Shown one piece after another: positions 32,625 to 44,784 of a stretch of 64,000 bases of DNA. The stretch comes from Diphasiastrum complanatum (Eukaryota; Streptophyta; Lycopodiopsida; Lycopodiales; Lycopodiaceae). The stretch lies in contig CM055105.1 in the NCBI GenBank assembly GCA_029204225.1, positions 52,255,047 to 52,319,046 on the forward strand. The letters run 5' to 3'. The notes under the pieces were generated by a model. It did no database searches. It saw nothing but the letters and a program-made list of their open reading frames with translations, and was not told the DNA's origin. The stretch's first letter is position 1; each line of letters begins with the position of its first letter. The position numbers and the translations under genes are program-made.

Positions 32625-33180
32625 TGTTATAACAATGAAATAGAATGAGAATCAGAACTGGGCAAAAGTGATGGGACAACAAGCAATGTTTAAACAGGTG
32701 TGGTGGATGGACACGTGGTCAATCAATGAATGAAAAGACAGTCTAGGACTATAGACCATTTACACACACTGGATTCAAGCGTGTATAATAATGTAGATAC
32801 ACTTCAAAGCTATAGGTTCTATATTTATAGACCCTAGGAATAAAGAATAAATTCATTTGTACAACCAAATAATTAATAATTAAAGCAAAATAGCTAATAG
32901 TTAATAAACAATAAAAGTGTAGAACAAATAAATGTTAAAAAGTATCCTCTGATATGACCGTCGATAGATTTAAAAGCATGTCGCTTCATCGAATAGTATA
33001 AACCAATAATTAGTTAGCATGTACATATAACTTACCTTAAGCGTATAGTTAACTATAAGTTTACATTACTCTAGTTAAATGTATCCATTCAGAATGAGTC
33101 GATTCGAGTAGGTGACTCGGATAAATTTATGCAAGGCATCACTTCACCTTTAAAGACTGAGGGAGAGGGAGAGAGATCGA

Positions 33181-33182
<2 letters not shown>
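32625..33182. other. AT-rich DNA, nothing recognised
   Basis: Short frames only, no repeat or hairpin that I can support. Confidence 0.5.

Positions 33183-33251
<69 letters not shown>
33183..33251. repeat. (GA)n microsatellite
   Basis: About 69 bases of uninterrupted GA, preceded by a short impure GA-rich stretch. Confidence 0.97.
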
Positions 33252-33254
<3 letters not shown>

Positions 33255-33374
33255 AAGTGCCCCTACCATCCTAGAAATGCGATAAATTGACCCTCCCCTC
33301 CCTTCGGCGCCTCTTGACAAATGAGAAAAATGTGAAACCATCGGCCCAAATGGCTACAAATGCCCTCAATGGAT

Positions 33375-33404
33375 TAGCCCATCGTTGATTCAACGACGGG
33401 CTAA
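33375..33404. other. 15-bp-arm palindrome
   Basis: TTAGCCCATCGTTGA is followed immediately by TCAACGACGGGCTAA, its reverse complement except for one base. A related CCCATCAACGACGATGGGC hairpin lies near 34055, on the other side of the minisatellite, so the two may bracket one element. Confidence 0.75.
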
Positions 33405-33539
33405 CCCTCCCTCGGCCCCTCCCTTCGGCCCCTTCCCGACCTCAAAATGCAACAAATCCTAAAGACCCTCCCCTCTCATCTCAAAAAATGCCACGCCCTC
33501 CTTCGGCCCTCCCTTCGACCCTCCCGAAAATCCCATTTG

Positions 33540-34021
33540 AGGGCACTTGCGGCCCTTTGAGGGCATTTGGACCACAATGGACCACAAATGGATTGCAAAG
33601 GGAGTAGTTGCGGCCCTTTGAGGGTAGTAGGACCATAATGGACTGCAAAGGGAGCAGTTGCAGTCCGTTTGCGGCCCTTTGAGAGTAGTAGGACCGCAAT
33701 GGACCACAAAGGGAGCAACTGCAGTCCGTTTGCAGCCCTTTGAGGGCAGTAGGGCCACAATGGACCGCAAAGGGAGTAGTCCATTTGCGGCCCTTTGGGA
33801 GCACTTGCGGCCCTTTGAGGGCACTTGTAGCCCTTTGAGTGCATTTGGACCGCAATGGACCACAAACGAGCTGCGAAGGGAGCAGTTGTGATTCGTATGA
33901 AGCCCTTTGAGGGCACTAGGACCACAATGGACCGCAAATGGACTGCCAAGGGAGCAGTTGCAGTCCGTTTGCGGCCCTTTGAGGGCACTGGAGGCCATTT
34001 GAAAGCATTTGGACCACAATC
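33540..34021. repeat. GC-rich minisatellite, unit about 61-72 bp
   Basis: The phrase GCGGCCCTTTGAGGGCA recurs at about 33549, 33611, 33672, 33735, 33788, 33807, 33828, 33900 and 33977, usually followed by GGACCACAATGGACCGCAAA and GGGAGCAGTTGCAGTCCGTT. Units vary by small indels; two very short units occur at 33788-33827. All three minus-strand frames stay open through most of it because the unit lacks stops, so the long frames here are a composition effect. Confidence 0.92.
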
Positions 34022-34092
34022 TACATCCGACGAGAAAATCTACATCGGCCACCCATCAACGACGATGGGCTTTCCTCCTAAGCCATCATAAA

Positions 34093-34802
<710 letters not shown>

Positions 34803-35494
34803 TTAAGGTTCAGGCCATTTCATAACTGCTCTCTGGGACATAGTCCTTCCTTTAGATTTATTTATGTACATATCTTTATCTTCGATGTATCGTTGAATAA
34901 CCTTGTCATTGCCGCTTCCATTAGATATTTCTTCACATAAAATGGTTATCTTCATGAATTGAGTAGGTTCATTGGGGTTTTGCATCAAAAAGTGATAATT
35001 CATAACAAATATGCATGTAATAGGGTATTACATTGGAATTGACCGATAACATGGTTGCCAAGATCGGCAAAACATGTCCTAAAGAAGGTTCTCTTATAAA
35101 CAGATGCTACAACAATAAAATCTTTAGGCATTCCCTTCCTAGGTATGACATTTTTTAACAACTCAGCATTTATTCGGACAAAGGAACCATCCAAATAGAG
35201 AATCTGCATTGCTGTAAGTGCATGGCCGATAAAGTTGCCAAAATTTATCACTAAATAGGTAACGAACTTTGCATGATCTTTATGAGCTCTTTTATCTTTA
35301 AGGTAGCAGACAACATTCTCATAATGAAGCTGGTAACCAGCTTCCCAATTGACATACAAATCCCACAGTCTGGATAAGAGACATCCATATCTTGCGACAA
35401 GTTCTCTTTGTCGAACCTTGCAAAATTTGGCTCTAATTCCTTGTGCCAATACAAATCAAATTGACAACGTCTTCTCCAATAATCAATTTCTCCT
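34803..35494 (-). pseudogene. Unrecognised decayed coding region
   Basis: Minus-strand pieces are continuous across frame changes: CQFDLYWHKELEPNFARFDK and YPDCGICMSIGKLV (35500-35330), RELVARYGCLLSRLWDLYVN and LTAMQILYLDGSFVRINAEL with VIPRKGMPKDFIVVASVYKR (35449-35000), then FLMQNPNEPTQFMKITILCE and NDKVIQRYIEDKDMYI (35003-34803). Residue use looks like real protein rather than a shadow, and a retroelement gag-like region is possible. I do not recognise the family. It is cut by gypsy3 at about 35495. Confidence 0.4.
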
Positions 35495-35504
35495 GGTAAT
35501 ACTC

Positions 35505-36575
35505 GGACAACGTCCTTATAGGATGAGTGCATCGGAAGAGGCTGAGGTAAATAGGCAATTACATGATTACCTGAAAAAGAGGTGGGTACAACCTAGTAAG
35601 TCTCCTTAGGCATCACCAGTAGTTCTGGTGGCCAAGAAGGATGAGACTATAAGGTTTTGCGTTGACTATAAGAAATTGAACAAGGTAACCGTTAAGAATA
35701 GATATTCACTGCCGCGGATGGATGATCTAATAGACTATTTTGGTGGTGCTGGGTACTTTACCAAGATAGATTAAAGATCGGACTACCATTAGATACACAT
35801 TAAGGCAGAAGATATACCAAAAACCGGGTTTCAAACTCGCTTTGGTCACTACGAAGTTTTGGTGTTGCCTTTTGGTTTGATCAATGCACCGACAACTTTC
35901 CAACAAATGATGAATGATTTGTTCAGGCCATATTTGGGAAGATTTGTAGTGGTATTCTTAGATGATATCCTAGTATTCAGTAAGACTTTGGCGGAACACA
36001 AAGAGCATCTTAGAATTGTCTTGGACATTCTAAGAAGGGAAAAGCTCTTTGCCAAGGAGTCTAAGTGTGACTTTTTTGCTAAGGAATTGTCCTTCTTGGG
36101 ACATAAGATTTTCGAACGGGGGGTGGAGATTGAGGCTGATCGTATCCAAAGGGTTATTGATTGGCCTATTCTCACCACAGTTCGGGAAATCAAGTCTTTC
36201 TTGGAGTTTGTGGGATTTTTCCGTCGGCATATTCCCCAATTTGCTCAATTGGCATTTCCCCTTACCCAGGCCTTGAAAGGCTATAAGAAGCTAAGCCGGA
36301 GGGCTAAGAGTCCATTAGTGGTGTGGACGGAGGATATGAATAATTGTTTTGAGTTTCTTAAGAAAAGTGTCACTTCGGCACCAATACTAATCATTGGCTA
36401 TCCTAATAAGACTTTTGTGGTTAGGACCGATGCCAGTGATTATGCTATTGGAGCTGTTTTGATGCAGGATGGACATCTTGTGGCTTATGAAAGCAAGAAT
36501 CTCAATCATGTTCAATCTAGGTATTATATCTATGAGAAGGAACTGTTTGCAATCGTTCATTCCTTGAAAATTTGA
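35505..36575 (+). pseudogene. gypsy3 reverse transcriptase and RNase H N-terminus
   Basis: The sequence begins PYRMSASEEAEVNRQLHDYL, then after a TAG reads [20 protein letters not shown] and [18 protein letters not shown]. Two stops fall in the KIDLRSGYHQI region. The main open frame (35859-36575) has VLPFGLINAPTTFQQMMNDL, VVFLDDILVFSKT (intact polymerase box), KSFLEFVGFFRRHIPQFAQL and RNase H FVVRTDASDYAIGAVLMQDG and YYIYEKELFAIVHSLKI. It ends at a TGA where relatives have Trp (KIWRHYL). Confidence 0.93.
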
Positions 36576-36584
36576 CGACATTAT

Positions 36585-37438
36585 TTGTATGGAGCCAGAT
36601 TTGAAGATTTGACGGATCATCAGACTCTTCGATATTTCTGTGATGCTACAGATTCAAAGGGGAGGCAAGCTAGATGGGCTGAGTTGATGCAAATCTTTGA
36701 CTTTTTTATACATTATTGTAAAGGAAGTCAAAATACTCTGGCAGATGCTTTGAGTCGGTTACCGATTATTAATCAATTGTGCTTTACTGTTATAGAACCG
36801 GAGTTGTTTCAGTCTCTTCAAGGACTATATGAATCCGATCCTTTTTTTGGAAAGCATTGGCAACAAGTACTTTCGGGGGTCGATTCAGGTTTGCAAGATT
36901 CCTTGAATCAGGGAAAGACTGAAACGGATTACCTAATTCGAAACAAGATTTTGTTTCGTAAAGGAAAGGTGTGTGTACCGGAGAATGACACTGTAAGGGC
37001 CCAAATCTTGCATGAGTGTCATGATAGTCCATGCGCAGGACATCCGGGTATACAAAGAACACTTGACTTAGTTCGAAGGCAATTTTGGTGGCCTAAGATG
37101 AAAAGTCAGGTAGAGGCAATGTACTTAAATGTACTAAGTGCCAGTTAAATAGAGCCAAGAGGCTAAAAGCTAGTGGCCTATTACATCCTTTAGATATTCC
37201 TACCGGAAAGTGGGAAAGTATATCTATGGATTTTGTGGTCGGGCTTCCACGTACAAGGAAGGGCCACGATTCGGTTTGGGTCATTGTTGACAGACTTACG
37301 AAGTTTGCTAAATTTATCCCAACGAAAACTACTGTTAAAACTTCAGAACTAGCTCAACTGTTTGTTGAAAAGCTTTTTCAACTGTACGGGCTACCTTGCG
37401 ATATTGACCGTGACCCAAAATTCACTAGGAATTTTTGA
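36585..37438 (+). pseudogene. gypsy3 RNase H C-terminus and integrase
   Basis: The frame has LTDHQTLRYFCDATDSKGRQ, GSQNTLADALSR (end of RNase H), the integrase zinc domain with ILHECHDSPCAGHPGIQRTL and RQFWWPKM, a frame break near 37130 in the cysteine pair, then the core at 37226-37438: SMDFVVGLPRTRKGHDSVWV, IVDRLTKFAKFIPTKTT, YGLPCDIDRDPKFTRNF. First and second catalytic aspartates are visible; the frame ends at TGA for Trp in NFWQAIF. Confidence 0.92.
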
Positions 37439-38270
37439 CAAGCAATATTTGAAAAGTTGGAAACAACTTTAAGTTTGAGTTCTACAAATTATCCGGAATC
37501 AGATGTTCAAACGGAAAGGACCAATCAGACGATGGAGGATATGCTTCGTGCATATGTGGGCCATCGGCTGTCTGATTGGGAATAGTACCTTCCACTCGTG
37601 GAATTTGTATATAACAGTGCAAAACATTTAGCGGCCGGATTCAGCCCTTTCATGCTTATGTATGGTTTTCAACCTCGATCACCAATTAGTGTTGGCATGA
37701 AAAACCTACGAGTGCAAGCCGCAGCTGATTTCCTTGTGGATATGCAAGAAATGTTACAGTTGGCTAAAGATAGCATAAGAAGTGCCCAGGACAGGGCAAG
37801 ACACTATGCTGATCTATCTCGGAAGCAGAAGGTATTCATGGTCAACGACTAGGTGTTTTTGAGAATCCCTAGTCAATCTAGGGGCTTGAAAACTATTAAG
37901 TGTGCAAAGTTGGCACCTAGGTATTGCGGTCCTTTTAAGGTTATCCAAGTGATAAACAAGGTTGCATACAAACTAGAACTTCCAGCTACCATTGGAATTC
38001 ATCATGTTTTCCACGTTAGTAAGTTGAAACCCTCGTTGGGGGTTGGGGAGACCCTGGTCCCTGTGGAAGATCTAGTGGAACTTCTTCGTGATGAGTCTGT
38101 AAGTGGACCACCTGAAACTGAGGCGATTGTTAATTGCTGGTAGAGAACTCTACGGAGTAGAGTGCTTTGGGAATTTCTAGTCAGGTGGAGGGGCAAATCA
38201 GAAGAGGAGGATACCTGAGAAAAGGAGGCTTATCTCCAGAAGAATTTTCCAAATTTTTCCCTACAAGGAA
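37439..38270 (+). pseudogene. gypsy3 integrase C-terminus and chromodomain
   Basis: After the TGA the text continues with VQTERTNQTMEDMLRAYVGH (third catalytic Glu region), a TAG for Gln, then YLPLVEFVYNSAKHLAAGFS, PFMLMYGFQPRSPISVG, a TAG for Trp, then [20 protein letters not shown] and [17 protein letters not shown]. At 38120-38270, with stops, [27 protein letters not shown] and KEAYLQKNFPNF match a chromodomain (LVRWRG, then D-T-x-E). That places gypsy3 among chromoviruses, whose chromodomain guides integration to marked chromatin. Confidence 0.9.
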
Positions 38271-38279
38271 AAATTTAAG

Positions 38280-38294
38280 TTTAGGGGGAAGGAA
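38280..38294 (+). other. gypsy3 polypurine tract
   Basis: TTAGGGGGAAGGAA lies directly before the LTR start TGTTACATACC. It fixes the LTR boundary. Confidence 0.88.
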
Positions 38295-38600
38295 TGTTAC
38301 ATACCTATGTAACTAGCAGTACTTCAGACCCCTAATAGTCCATTTAGTATTGGGGGCTAAATGACAAGGTACCCTTAGGATTAAGGGTATGTGCCCTTGG
38401 ATAAGGACAGACAAGTGACTATACCTTAGTTGGAGGTATGGAGTCACGTGACCCTTGGATAAGGGGTACCCTTAGTATTAAGGTAGGTGTCTTAGATTAA
38501 GGTACTAGTGTCCTTGGTTAAGGACAGGTAGGTGTCTATGCCTTGTTAGAAAGTCATTATATGACTATTTTTTCTAAACCTTGGGTCTCAACCTTGAACC
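38295..38600 (+). mobile_element. gypsy3 3' LTR, 5' part only
   Basis: It starts TGTTACATACCTATGTAACT and aligns with 4130-4445. It contains six short palindromes of the form CCTT(A/G)GNTTAAGG or slightly shortened versions between about 38370 and 38525. The LTR end with CA is not found before gypsy2-like coding sequence starts near 38730. Confidence 0.85.
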
Positions 38601-38729
38601 ATATTACTTTATTGGTCTAGGACCAAAGTATACTTGCACAACTTGGGCAATGGGACCTAGTAGGAGGGCGCCCTTCTAAAGTGTCCATTGAGTTCCCAAC
38701 TCCCACAAGAAAGGCATTCAAAGAGTCAT
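38601..38729 (+). other. Junction sequence between gypsy3 LTR and gypsy2
   Basis: About 130 bp that could be the remainder of the gypsy3 LTR or gypsy2 sequence not preserved in gypsy1. No feature recognised. Confidence 0.4.
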
Positions 38730-40563
38730 AGGTTATGGAAGGAGGTAAAGGAAAAGTCAAGGATGATTCTACAAGTCAGAGTTCTAGCAAGACATCATCG
38801 TCTCAGAAGTCATCACCTCCATGATCAATTACTGCTAAGAAGACTAAGCGAAGGTCCAAGACAAGTCCTTTCGACAAAGAACAAGTAGAGGTAGTCCAAC
38901 ATGATATGCCCAAACATTTCAAACGTTATATACTGGATGATGTGGTTATCATGTTACCTAAAGCACATCGTGAACCCGAAGAATACGTGCCAAACTCGAA
39001 AGATGTTTATGATGGCCCAGCTAGGACACAGCCAATGAATCTTGTTGAACTAGGAGAGCCAGAAAAGATTGTACAAGTTGGATCACAACTTAATCCTAAA
39101 CAGTATCAAACACTCCAGAAGTTACTTCTTAAGTATAAGATTGCTTCGCATGGACTTATCAAGATCTGAAGGGTATTCCGACGTCAGTTATTGAACATAC
39201 CATACCTTTAGTACCTGATGCAGTTCCAAAGGTTACAAAGTTCTATCGCTGTAATCCTAATGTTGCAGATCTGATAAAGAAAGAACTTCAGTGACGTCGA
39301 TTTCATTTATGAGATTGAGCATACCAAATGGATCTCACTGATGTCATTGTTTCTAAGAAAAATGAGAAATTAAGTATTTGTGTGAATCTCAAGGCTTTGA
39401 ACAAAGTGACGTGGAAGGATCACTTTTCATTACCTTTTACTGAAAGCATTTTGGATCGCCTTGCTGGAACGGAAGCTTATAGTTTCCTGGATGGATTTAG
39501 TGGTTACAACCAGGTTAAGATTGCTTCTGTCGATCGCCACAAAACAGCTTTTGCAACAGAATGGGACACCTATGCTTACAAAGTAATGTCGTTTGGACTC
39601 TGTAATGCACCAAGTCTGTTCCAAAGAGTAATGCAATTTGCTTTTAAAGATTATCTTCAGAAATTTCTTGAAATTTACTTGGATGACCTGGGAGTCCATA
39701 GTATAGATACAGACCACCTGGATCAATTGGATAAAGTATTTGAAAGATGTCGCAAATATCAAATCTTTCTAAATCCAAAAAAATGCCAGATATGGGTTTC
39801 CCACGGAGTTGTGCCTGTGCATGTGATATCGAGACATGGCATTGCCACAGATTATTCTAAAATCAAGGTTATTGTGGAACTGCCACTGCCAACAACGATT
39901 CGTGGAGTTTATCTATTTATGGGTCATGCGAACTACTATTGAATTTTTATTATCTTCTTTGCGGATTAAGCACGACCGATATGCAAACTGGCTAATGTTC
40001 CTATTTGGACAGTAGGGGCGTTAGAAGCCTTTGAAAAATTAAAAAAGACATTAACTTCAGTACTAACACTGCGTTCTCCAGATTGGATGGTTGAATTTCA
40101 TGTTCACACATATGCCTCAAAATACGCCATTGGATCAGCTTTGACGTAGCCAGATGATTATAAGAAGGACTATCCTATACGATTTGCAAGCAAATAGCTT
40201 ACAGATCTAGAGAAAAATTATTCAACAACAAAACGTGCGATTTTTTGTGTTTGAAAATTTCGTCATTACCTCATGAAAACTCATTTTGCATTTTATACGG
40301 ACCACCAATTGTTGCTTTATTTGGTAAACAAGACATATTGCAAGATGGTTACTGTTATTGACTGAATTTGACTTTCGAATTGTGGTAGCCGACCACGTTT
40401 CGCGAATTGAATCTGCACCAGTTAATACTGAGGTGGATGATGAATTACTAGATGCTGCATTGTTTTATGTAGAAGCAGTACCTGAGTGGACAACGGATAT
40501 TGTTGAGTACCTGATGCTAGGACAATCGAATGACTCTTTGACAAAAGTACAAAAGAGACAATT
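38730..40563 (+). pseudogene. gypsy2: protease-RT linker, RT, RNase H and integrase linker of the gypsy1 family
   Basis: It is collinear with gypsy1. Pieces: KTKRRSKTSPFDKEQ and HDMPKHFKRYILDDVVIMLP (38830-39169); RT at 39328-39942 with ICVNLKALNKVTWKDHFSLP, SFLDGFSGYNQVKIASVDRH, MSFGLCNAPSLFQRVMQ and IYLDDLGVHS (intact YLDD); RNase H at about 40000-40360 with HTYASKYAIGSALT, where the acidic residue of TDAS is Tyr; then DHVSRIESAPVNTEVDDELL and EYLMLGQSNDSLTKVQKRQ. It stops inside the integrase linker at 40563, exactly where the copia3 LTR starts, so copia3 probably inserted here; the flank CAATT has no surviving partner. Confidence 0.92.
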
Positions 40564-41177
40564 TGTCAAAATATTGGAAAAATCTATCTAATGTTGTGAG
40601 TAGGGGTCCTAAAAATGCCAAAGATGAATTGAGCTCTTTTGGCTTAGTAAAGACCCATCTTAGAATAGAATATTCAAGGTAAGTAGAAGTAGAAACTCGA
40701 GCTACCATAGGAATTTCCATTTGTACTTTACATGCCACATTTAATGCATGAAAAGACTAGATGGCACAATTAGACATAGTGAGGTGGCTTGAATAAGTCT
40801 AGATAGCTTGAGAGGTGGATCCACAATTCCAATTCAACTCAAAGTAGGAGGAGAGTCCATGGATCTATATATATGTGATGTACTCTCATTGAGAAGATGA
40901 TGAAATTTGTGTGTAATGCAAATTTGGAGACAAGCTCTTTGTGCCCTCTCTCTCTACACGAGTTTTATACTTTCTATTTTCTCTCTCTAGCCGAGTTGAG
41001 ACATTTATGATGCTTAGTCTTATGTTTTGTTGACAGATCTTGCTTGTAACACACTAATATTTCTTGTATGATCAGCTTTCCTATTGACAACCAATGCTAG
41101 TCTAATCTTTATGGTATTATTGGGCTTAGGAGATCAAAAGTACATGTGTAGGGCGTCCCACACATGTGAATTCAGCA
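40564..41177 (+). mobile_element. copia3 5' LTR (614 bp)
   Basis: It starts TGTCAAAATATTGG and ends GAATTCAGCA next to the primer site. A TATA-like CTATATATATGTG lies at about 40863-40875. The start was chosen by comparison with the copia2 LTR and because gypsy2 homology ends at the preceding base. Confidence 0.85.
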
Positions 41178-41190
41178 TGGTATCAGAGCC
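41178..41190 (+). other. copia3 primer-binding site
   Basis: TGGTATCAGAGCC, an exact match to the initiator-Met tRNA site of plant copia elements, adjacent to the LTR end. Confidence 0.96.
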
Positions 41191-41933
41191 TACCTAAGTT
41201 TTAGAAGCAAATCTAATCAAAAAATTTGCAGATTTGATCAAATTTCAAGCTAGGAATTGTCTAGATTGTACTTTCTAGCTAGTTTGCAGTTTTTTGATGA
41301 TTTAGAGCTTCAAACCACTTTGAATAGTCCAGATCAGGTACTGTACAGAATTTCAGGTGCTGGCACGTGTGAAATCCGCCCATTTTCAGTTTGGTGGTTA
41401 TCTCTCACCTTACATCCAAATTTCATGCAAATTAGCCCACTAGAAAGCTAGAAATGTGTAGAATTTGATGCAATTTGAATCATGACAGTTGGATAAGCCA
41501 ATCAAAAGCTATAAGCTTTTGGAGAGTCATAGGCAGGGTGCCTAGACCTGTGGCAAATCGTGTGTACATGTCATTTATTGCCTGAATGATAATAAAAATC
41601 ATGCAGAAGTTGAACAATCTCATCTATATGTGATTTAGACAAAATTTATAGGTTCTAGGCAAATCGTTTCATAGAAATAGATTGTATTTGAGTCAATTTG
41701 ACATTTTTGGAATATTTCACACGTGTGAAATTTAGAGAACCATAACTTTTTCCATACTTCATCTTTTTTGATGATTCAAATCTTGTTTTAGAGAGATTGT
41801 CAAGCTAGTGAGATCTATCTCACAGTTATTTGCTAAGTCTTACATAGGATTTGGTTTTTTGCCCTTGATTGGTTCCTATAGTGAGAAGATAAGCAACTTT
41901 TTCATCCATCTTTTTTGATTCCCATCAATCTTT

Positions 41934-42383
41934 ATGACTTCAATGGGTGTCTTTCTATTAGAAGCTAGTGAAAGATTGTCAACCTCCAAATACTCAATTT
42001 GGAAGGTTAGAATGGAATCTGTCTCAATACTACAAGATGTGATGGATATTGTACTTGACATTGAAGAAGAACCACAAATTCCTCAAGAAATTCCAAAGTA
42101 CAAAAAGAGAGCTAGGATGGCTCTGCATTATATTAAGATGAATGTCTCGAATAACATCTTAAGAGAAATTGGTGCTTGTACTAATGCCAAAGATGCTTGG
42201 GATACTCTCAAGTCCATCTATGAGGCAAAGAATACTTCTAGACTTCTAGCACTAAGAAACCAAATTTTTCAAAGTGTACAGAGAAGTGATGAATGTGCTT
42301 TAGCTTATGTAATGAGAGTTAAAGACCTCCATAGAGAATTGTCATGCATAGGAGACTCCATCAACCAAAATGAACTTGTTTAG
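41934..42383 (+). pseudogene. Truncated copia Gag, array unit 1
   Basis: 149 codons starting MTSMGVFLLEASERLSTSKY, the N-terminal UBN2-type copia Gag core; it stops at TAG formed by GTT-TAG-GG of the first telomeric junction. This unit's leader (TTTTTGGAATATTTCACACG) is joined to the true element leader upstream. Variants: SNN, NAKD, LALRNQIF, CALAYVM, NQNELV. Confidence 0.9.
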
Positions 42384-42645
42384 GGTTTAGGGTTTAGGGT
42401 TGAGTCAGTTTGACATTTTTGGAGTATTTCACACGTGTGAAATTCAGAGAACCATAACTTTTGCCATACTTCATCTTTTTTGATAATTCAAATCTTGTTT
42501 TAGAGAGATTCTCAAGCTAGTGAGATCTATCTCACAATTTTTTTGCTTTGTCTTACATAGAATTTGGTTTTTTGCCCTTGATTGGTTCCTATAGTGCGAA
42601 GATAGCAACTTTTTCATCCATCTTTTTTGATTCCCATCAATCTTT

Positions 42646-43095
42646 ATGACTTCAATGGGTGTCTTTCTATTAGAAGCTAGTGAAAGATTGTCAACCTGCA
42701 AATACTCAATTTGGAAGGTTAGAATGGAATCTGTCTCAATACTACAAGATGTGATGGATATTGTACTTGACATTGAAGAAGAACCACAAATTCCTCAAGA
42801 ATTTTCAAAGTACAAAAAGAGAGCTAGGATGGCTCTGCATTATATTAAGATGAATGTCTCAAATGACATCTTAAGAGAAATTGGTGCTTGTACTAATGCC
42901 AAAGATGCTTGGGATACTCTCAAGTCCATCTATGAGGCAAAGAATACTTCTAGACTTCTAACACTAAGAAACCAAAATTTTCAAAGTGTACAGAGAAGTG
43001 ATGAATGTGCTTCAGCTTATGTAATGAGAGTTAAAGACCTCCATAGAGAATTGTCATGCATAGGAGACTCCATCAACCAAAATGAACTTGTTTAG
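42646..43095 (+). pseudogene. Truncated copia Gag, array unit 2
   Basis: 149 codons. Variants: STCKYS, QEFSKYK, SND, NAKD, LTLRNQNF, NQNELV. The following junction has TTTAGAG as its first telomeric repeat, but the in-frame stop TAG is kept. Confidence 0.9.
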
Positions 43096-43367
43096 AGTTT
43101 AGGGTTTAGGGTTGAGTCAGTTTGACATTTTTGGAGTACTTCACATGTGTGAAATTCAGAGAACCATAACTTTTGCCATACTTCATCTTTTTTGATGATT
43201 CAAATCTTGTTTTAGAGAGATTGTCAAGCTAGTGAGATCTATCTCACAATTTTTTTGCTTTGTCTTACATAGAATTTGGTTTTTTGCCCTTGATTGGTTC
43301 CTATTGTGAGAAGATAAGCAACTTTTTCATCCATCTTTTTTTATTCCCATCAATCTTTATGACTTGA

Positions 43368-43808
43368 ATGGGTGTCTTTCTATTAGAAGCTAGTGAAAGA
43401 TTGTTAACCTCCAAATACTCAATTTGGAAGGTTAGAATGGAATCTGTCTCAATACTACAAGATGTGATGGATATTGTACTTGACATTGAAGAAGAACCAC
43501 AAATTCCTCAAGAAATTCCAAAGTACAAAAAGAGAGCTAGGATGGCTCTGCATTATATTAAGATGTATGTCTCAAATGACATCTTAAGAGAAATTGGTGC
43601 TTGTACTAATGTCAAAGATGCTTGGGATACTCTCAAGTCCATCTATGAGGCAAAGAATACTTCTAGACTTCTAACACTAAGAAACCAAATGTTTCAAAGT
43701 GTACAGAGAAGTGATGAATGTGCTTCAGCTTATGTAATGAGAGTTAAAGACCTCCATAGAGAATTGTCATGCATAGGAGACTCCATCAACCGAAATGAAC
43801 CTGTTTAG
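43368..43808 (+). pseudogene. Truncated copia Gag, array unit 3 (start shifted)
   Basis: The usual ATG (43359) is followed by ACT-TGA here, so only the internal ATG at 43368 gives the frame (146 codons). Variants: LLTSKYS, YVSND, NVKD, LTLRNQMF, NRNEPV (type B). Its palindrome is CACATGTGTG rather than CACACGTGTG. Confidence 0.9.
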
Positions 43809-44071
43809 GGTTTAGGGTTTAGGGTTGAGTCAGTTTGACATTTTTGGAGTATTTCACACGTGTGAAATTCAGAGAACCATAACTTTTGCCATACTTCATC
43901 TTTTTTAATGATTCAAATCTTGTTTTAGAGAGATTGTCAAGCTAGTGAGATCTATCTCACAATTTTTTTGCTTTGTCTTATATAGGATTTGGTTTTTTGC
44001 CCTTGATTGGTTCCTATAGTGAGAAGATAAGCAACTTTTTCATCCATCTTTTTTGATTCCCATCAATCTTT

Positions 44072-44521
44072 ATGACTTCAATGGGTGTCTTTCTATTAGA
44101 AGCTAGTGAAAGATTGTCAACCTCCAAATACTCAATTTGGAAGGTTAGAATGGAATCTGTCTCAATACTACAAGATGTGATGGATATTGTACTTGACATT
44201 GAAGAAGAACCACAAATTCCTCAAGAAATTCCAAAGTACAAAAAGAGAGCTAGGATGGCTCTGCATTATATTAAGATGAATGTCTCGAATAACATCTTAA
44301 GAGAAATTGGTGCTTGTACTAATGCCCAAGATGCTTGGGATACTCTCAAGTCCATCTATGAGGCAAAGAATACTTCTAGACTTCTAGCACTAAGAAACCA
44401 AATTTTTCAAAGTGTACAGAGAAGTGATGAATGTGCTTCAGCTTATGTAACGAGAGTTAAAGACCTCCATAGAGAATTGTCATGCATAGGAGAGTCCATC
44501 AACCAAAATGAACGTGTTTAG
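44072..44521 (+). pseudogene. Truncated copia Gag, array unit 4
   Basis: 149 codons, type A variants: NVSNN, NAQD, LALRNQIF, SAYVT, GESINQNERV. Confidence 0.9.
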
Positions 44522-44784
44522 GGTTTAGGGTTTAGGGTTGAGTCAGTTAGACATTTTTGGAGTATTTCACACGTGTGAAATTCAGAGAACCATAACTTTT
44601 GCCATACTTCATCTTTTTTGATGATTCAAATCTTGTTTTAGAGAGATTGTCAAGCTAGTGAGATCTATCTCACAATTTTTTTGCTTTGTCTTACATAGAA
44701 TTTGGTTTTTTGCCCTTGATTGGTTCCTATAGTGAGAAGATAAGCAACTTTTTCATCCATCTTTTTTGATTCCCATCAATCTTT

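Larger units (their letters stand above)
35495..38600 (+). mobile_element. gypsy3: chromodomain Ty3/gypsy, 5'-truncated
   Basis: Domains in order on the plus strand: RT from the QRPYRMSASEEAEV box (35505), RNase H, integrase zinc domain and core, integrase C-terminus with a chromodomain-like end (38120-38270), polypurine tract (38283-38294) and the start of the 3' LTR (38295). Gag, protease and the 5' LTR are missing. Many stops occur at Trp and Gln codons, suggesting cytosine deamination after silencing. The LTR is cut off at about 38600 where gypsy2-related DNA begins. Confidence 0.93.

Noticed and set aside
33459-34091. Long overlapping ORFs on both strands (up to 197 codons)
   Set aside because: They run through a stop-poor minisatellite in several frames at once, which indicates composition rather than coding.
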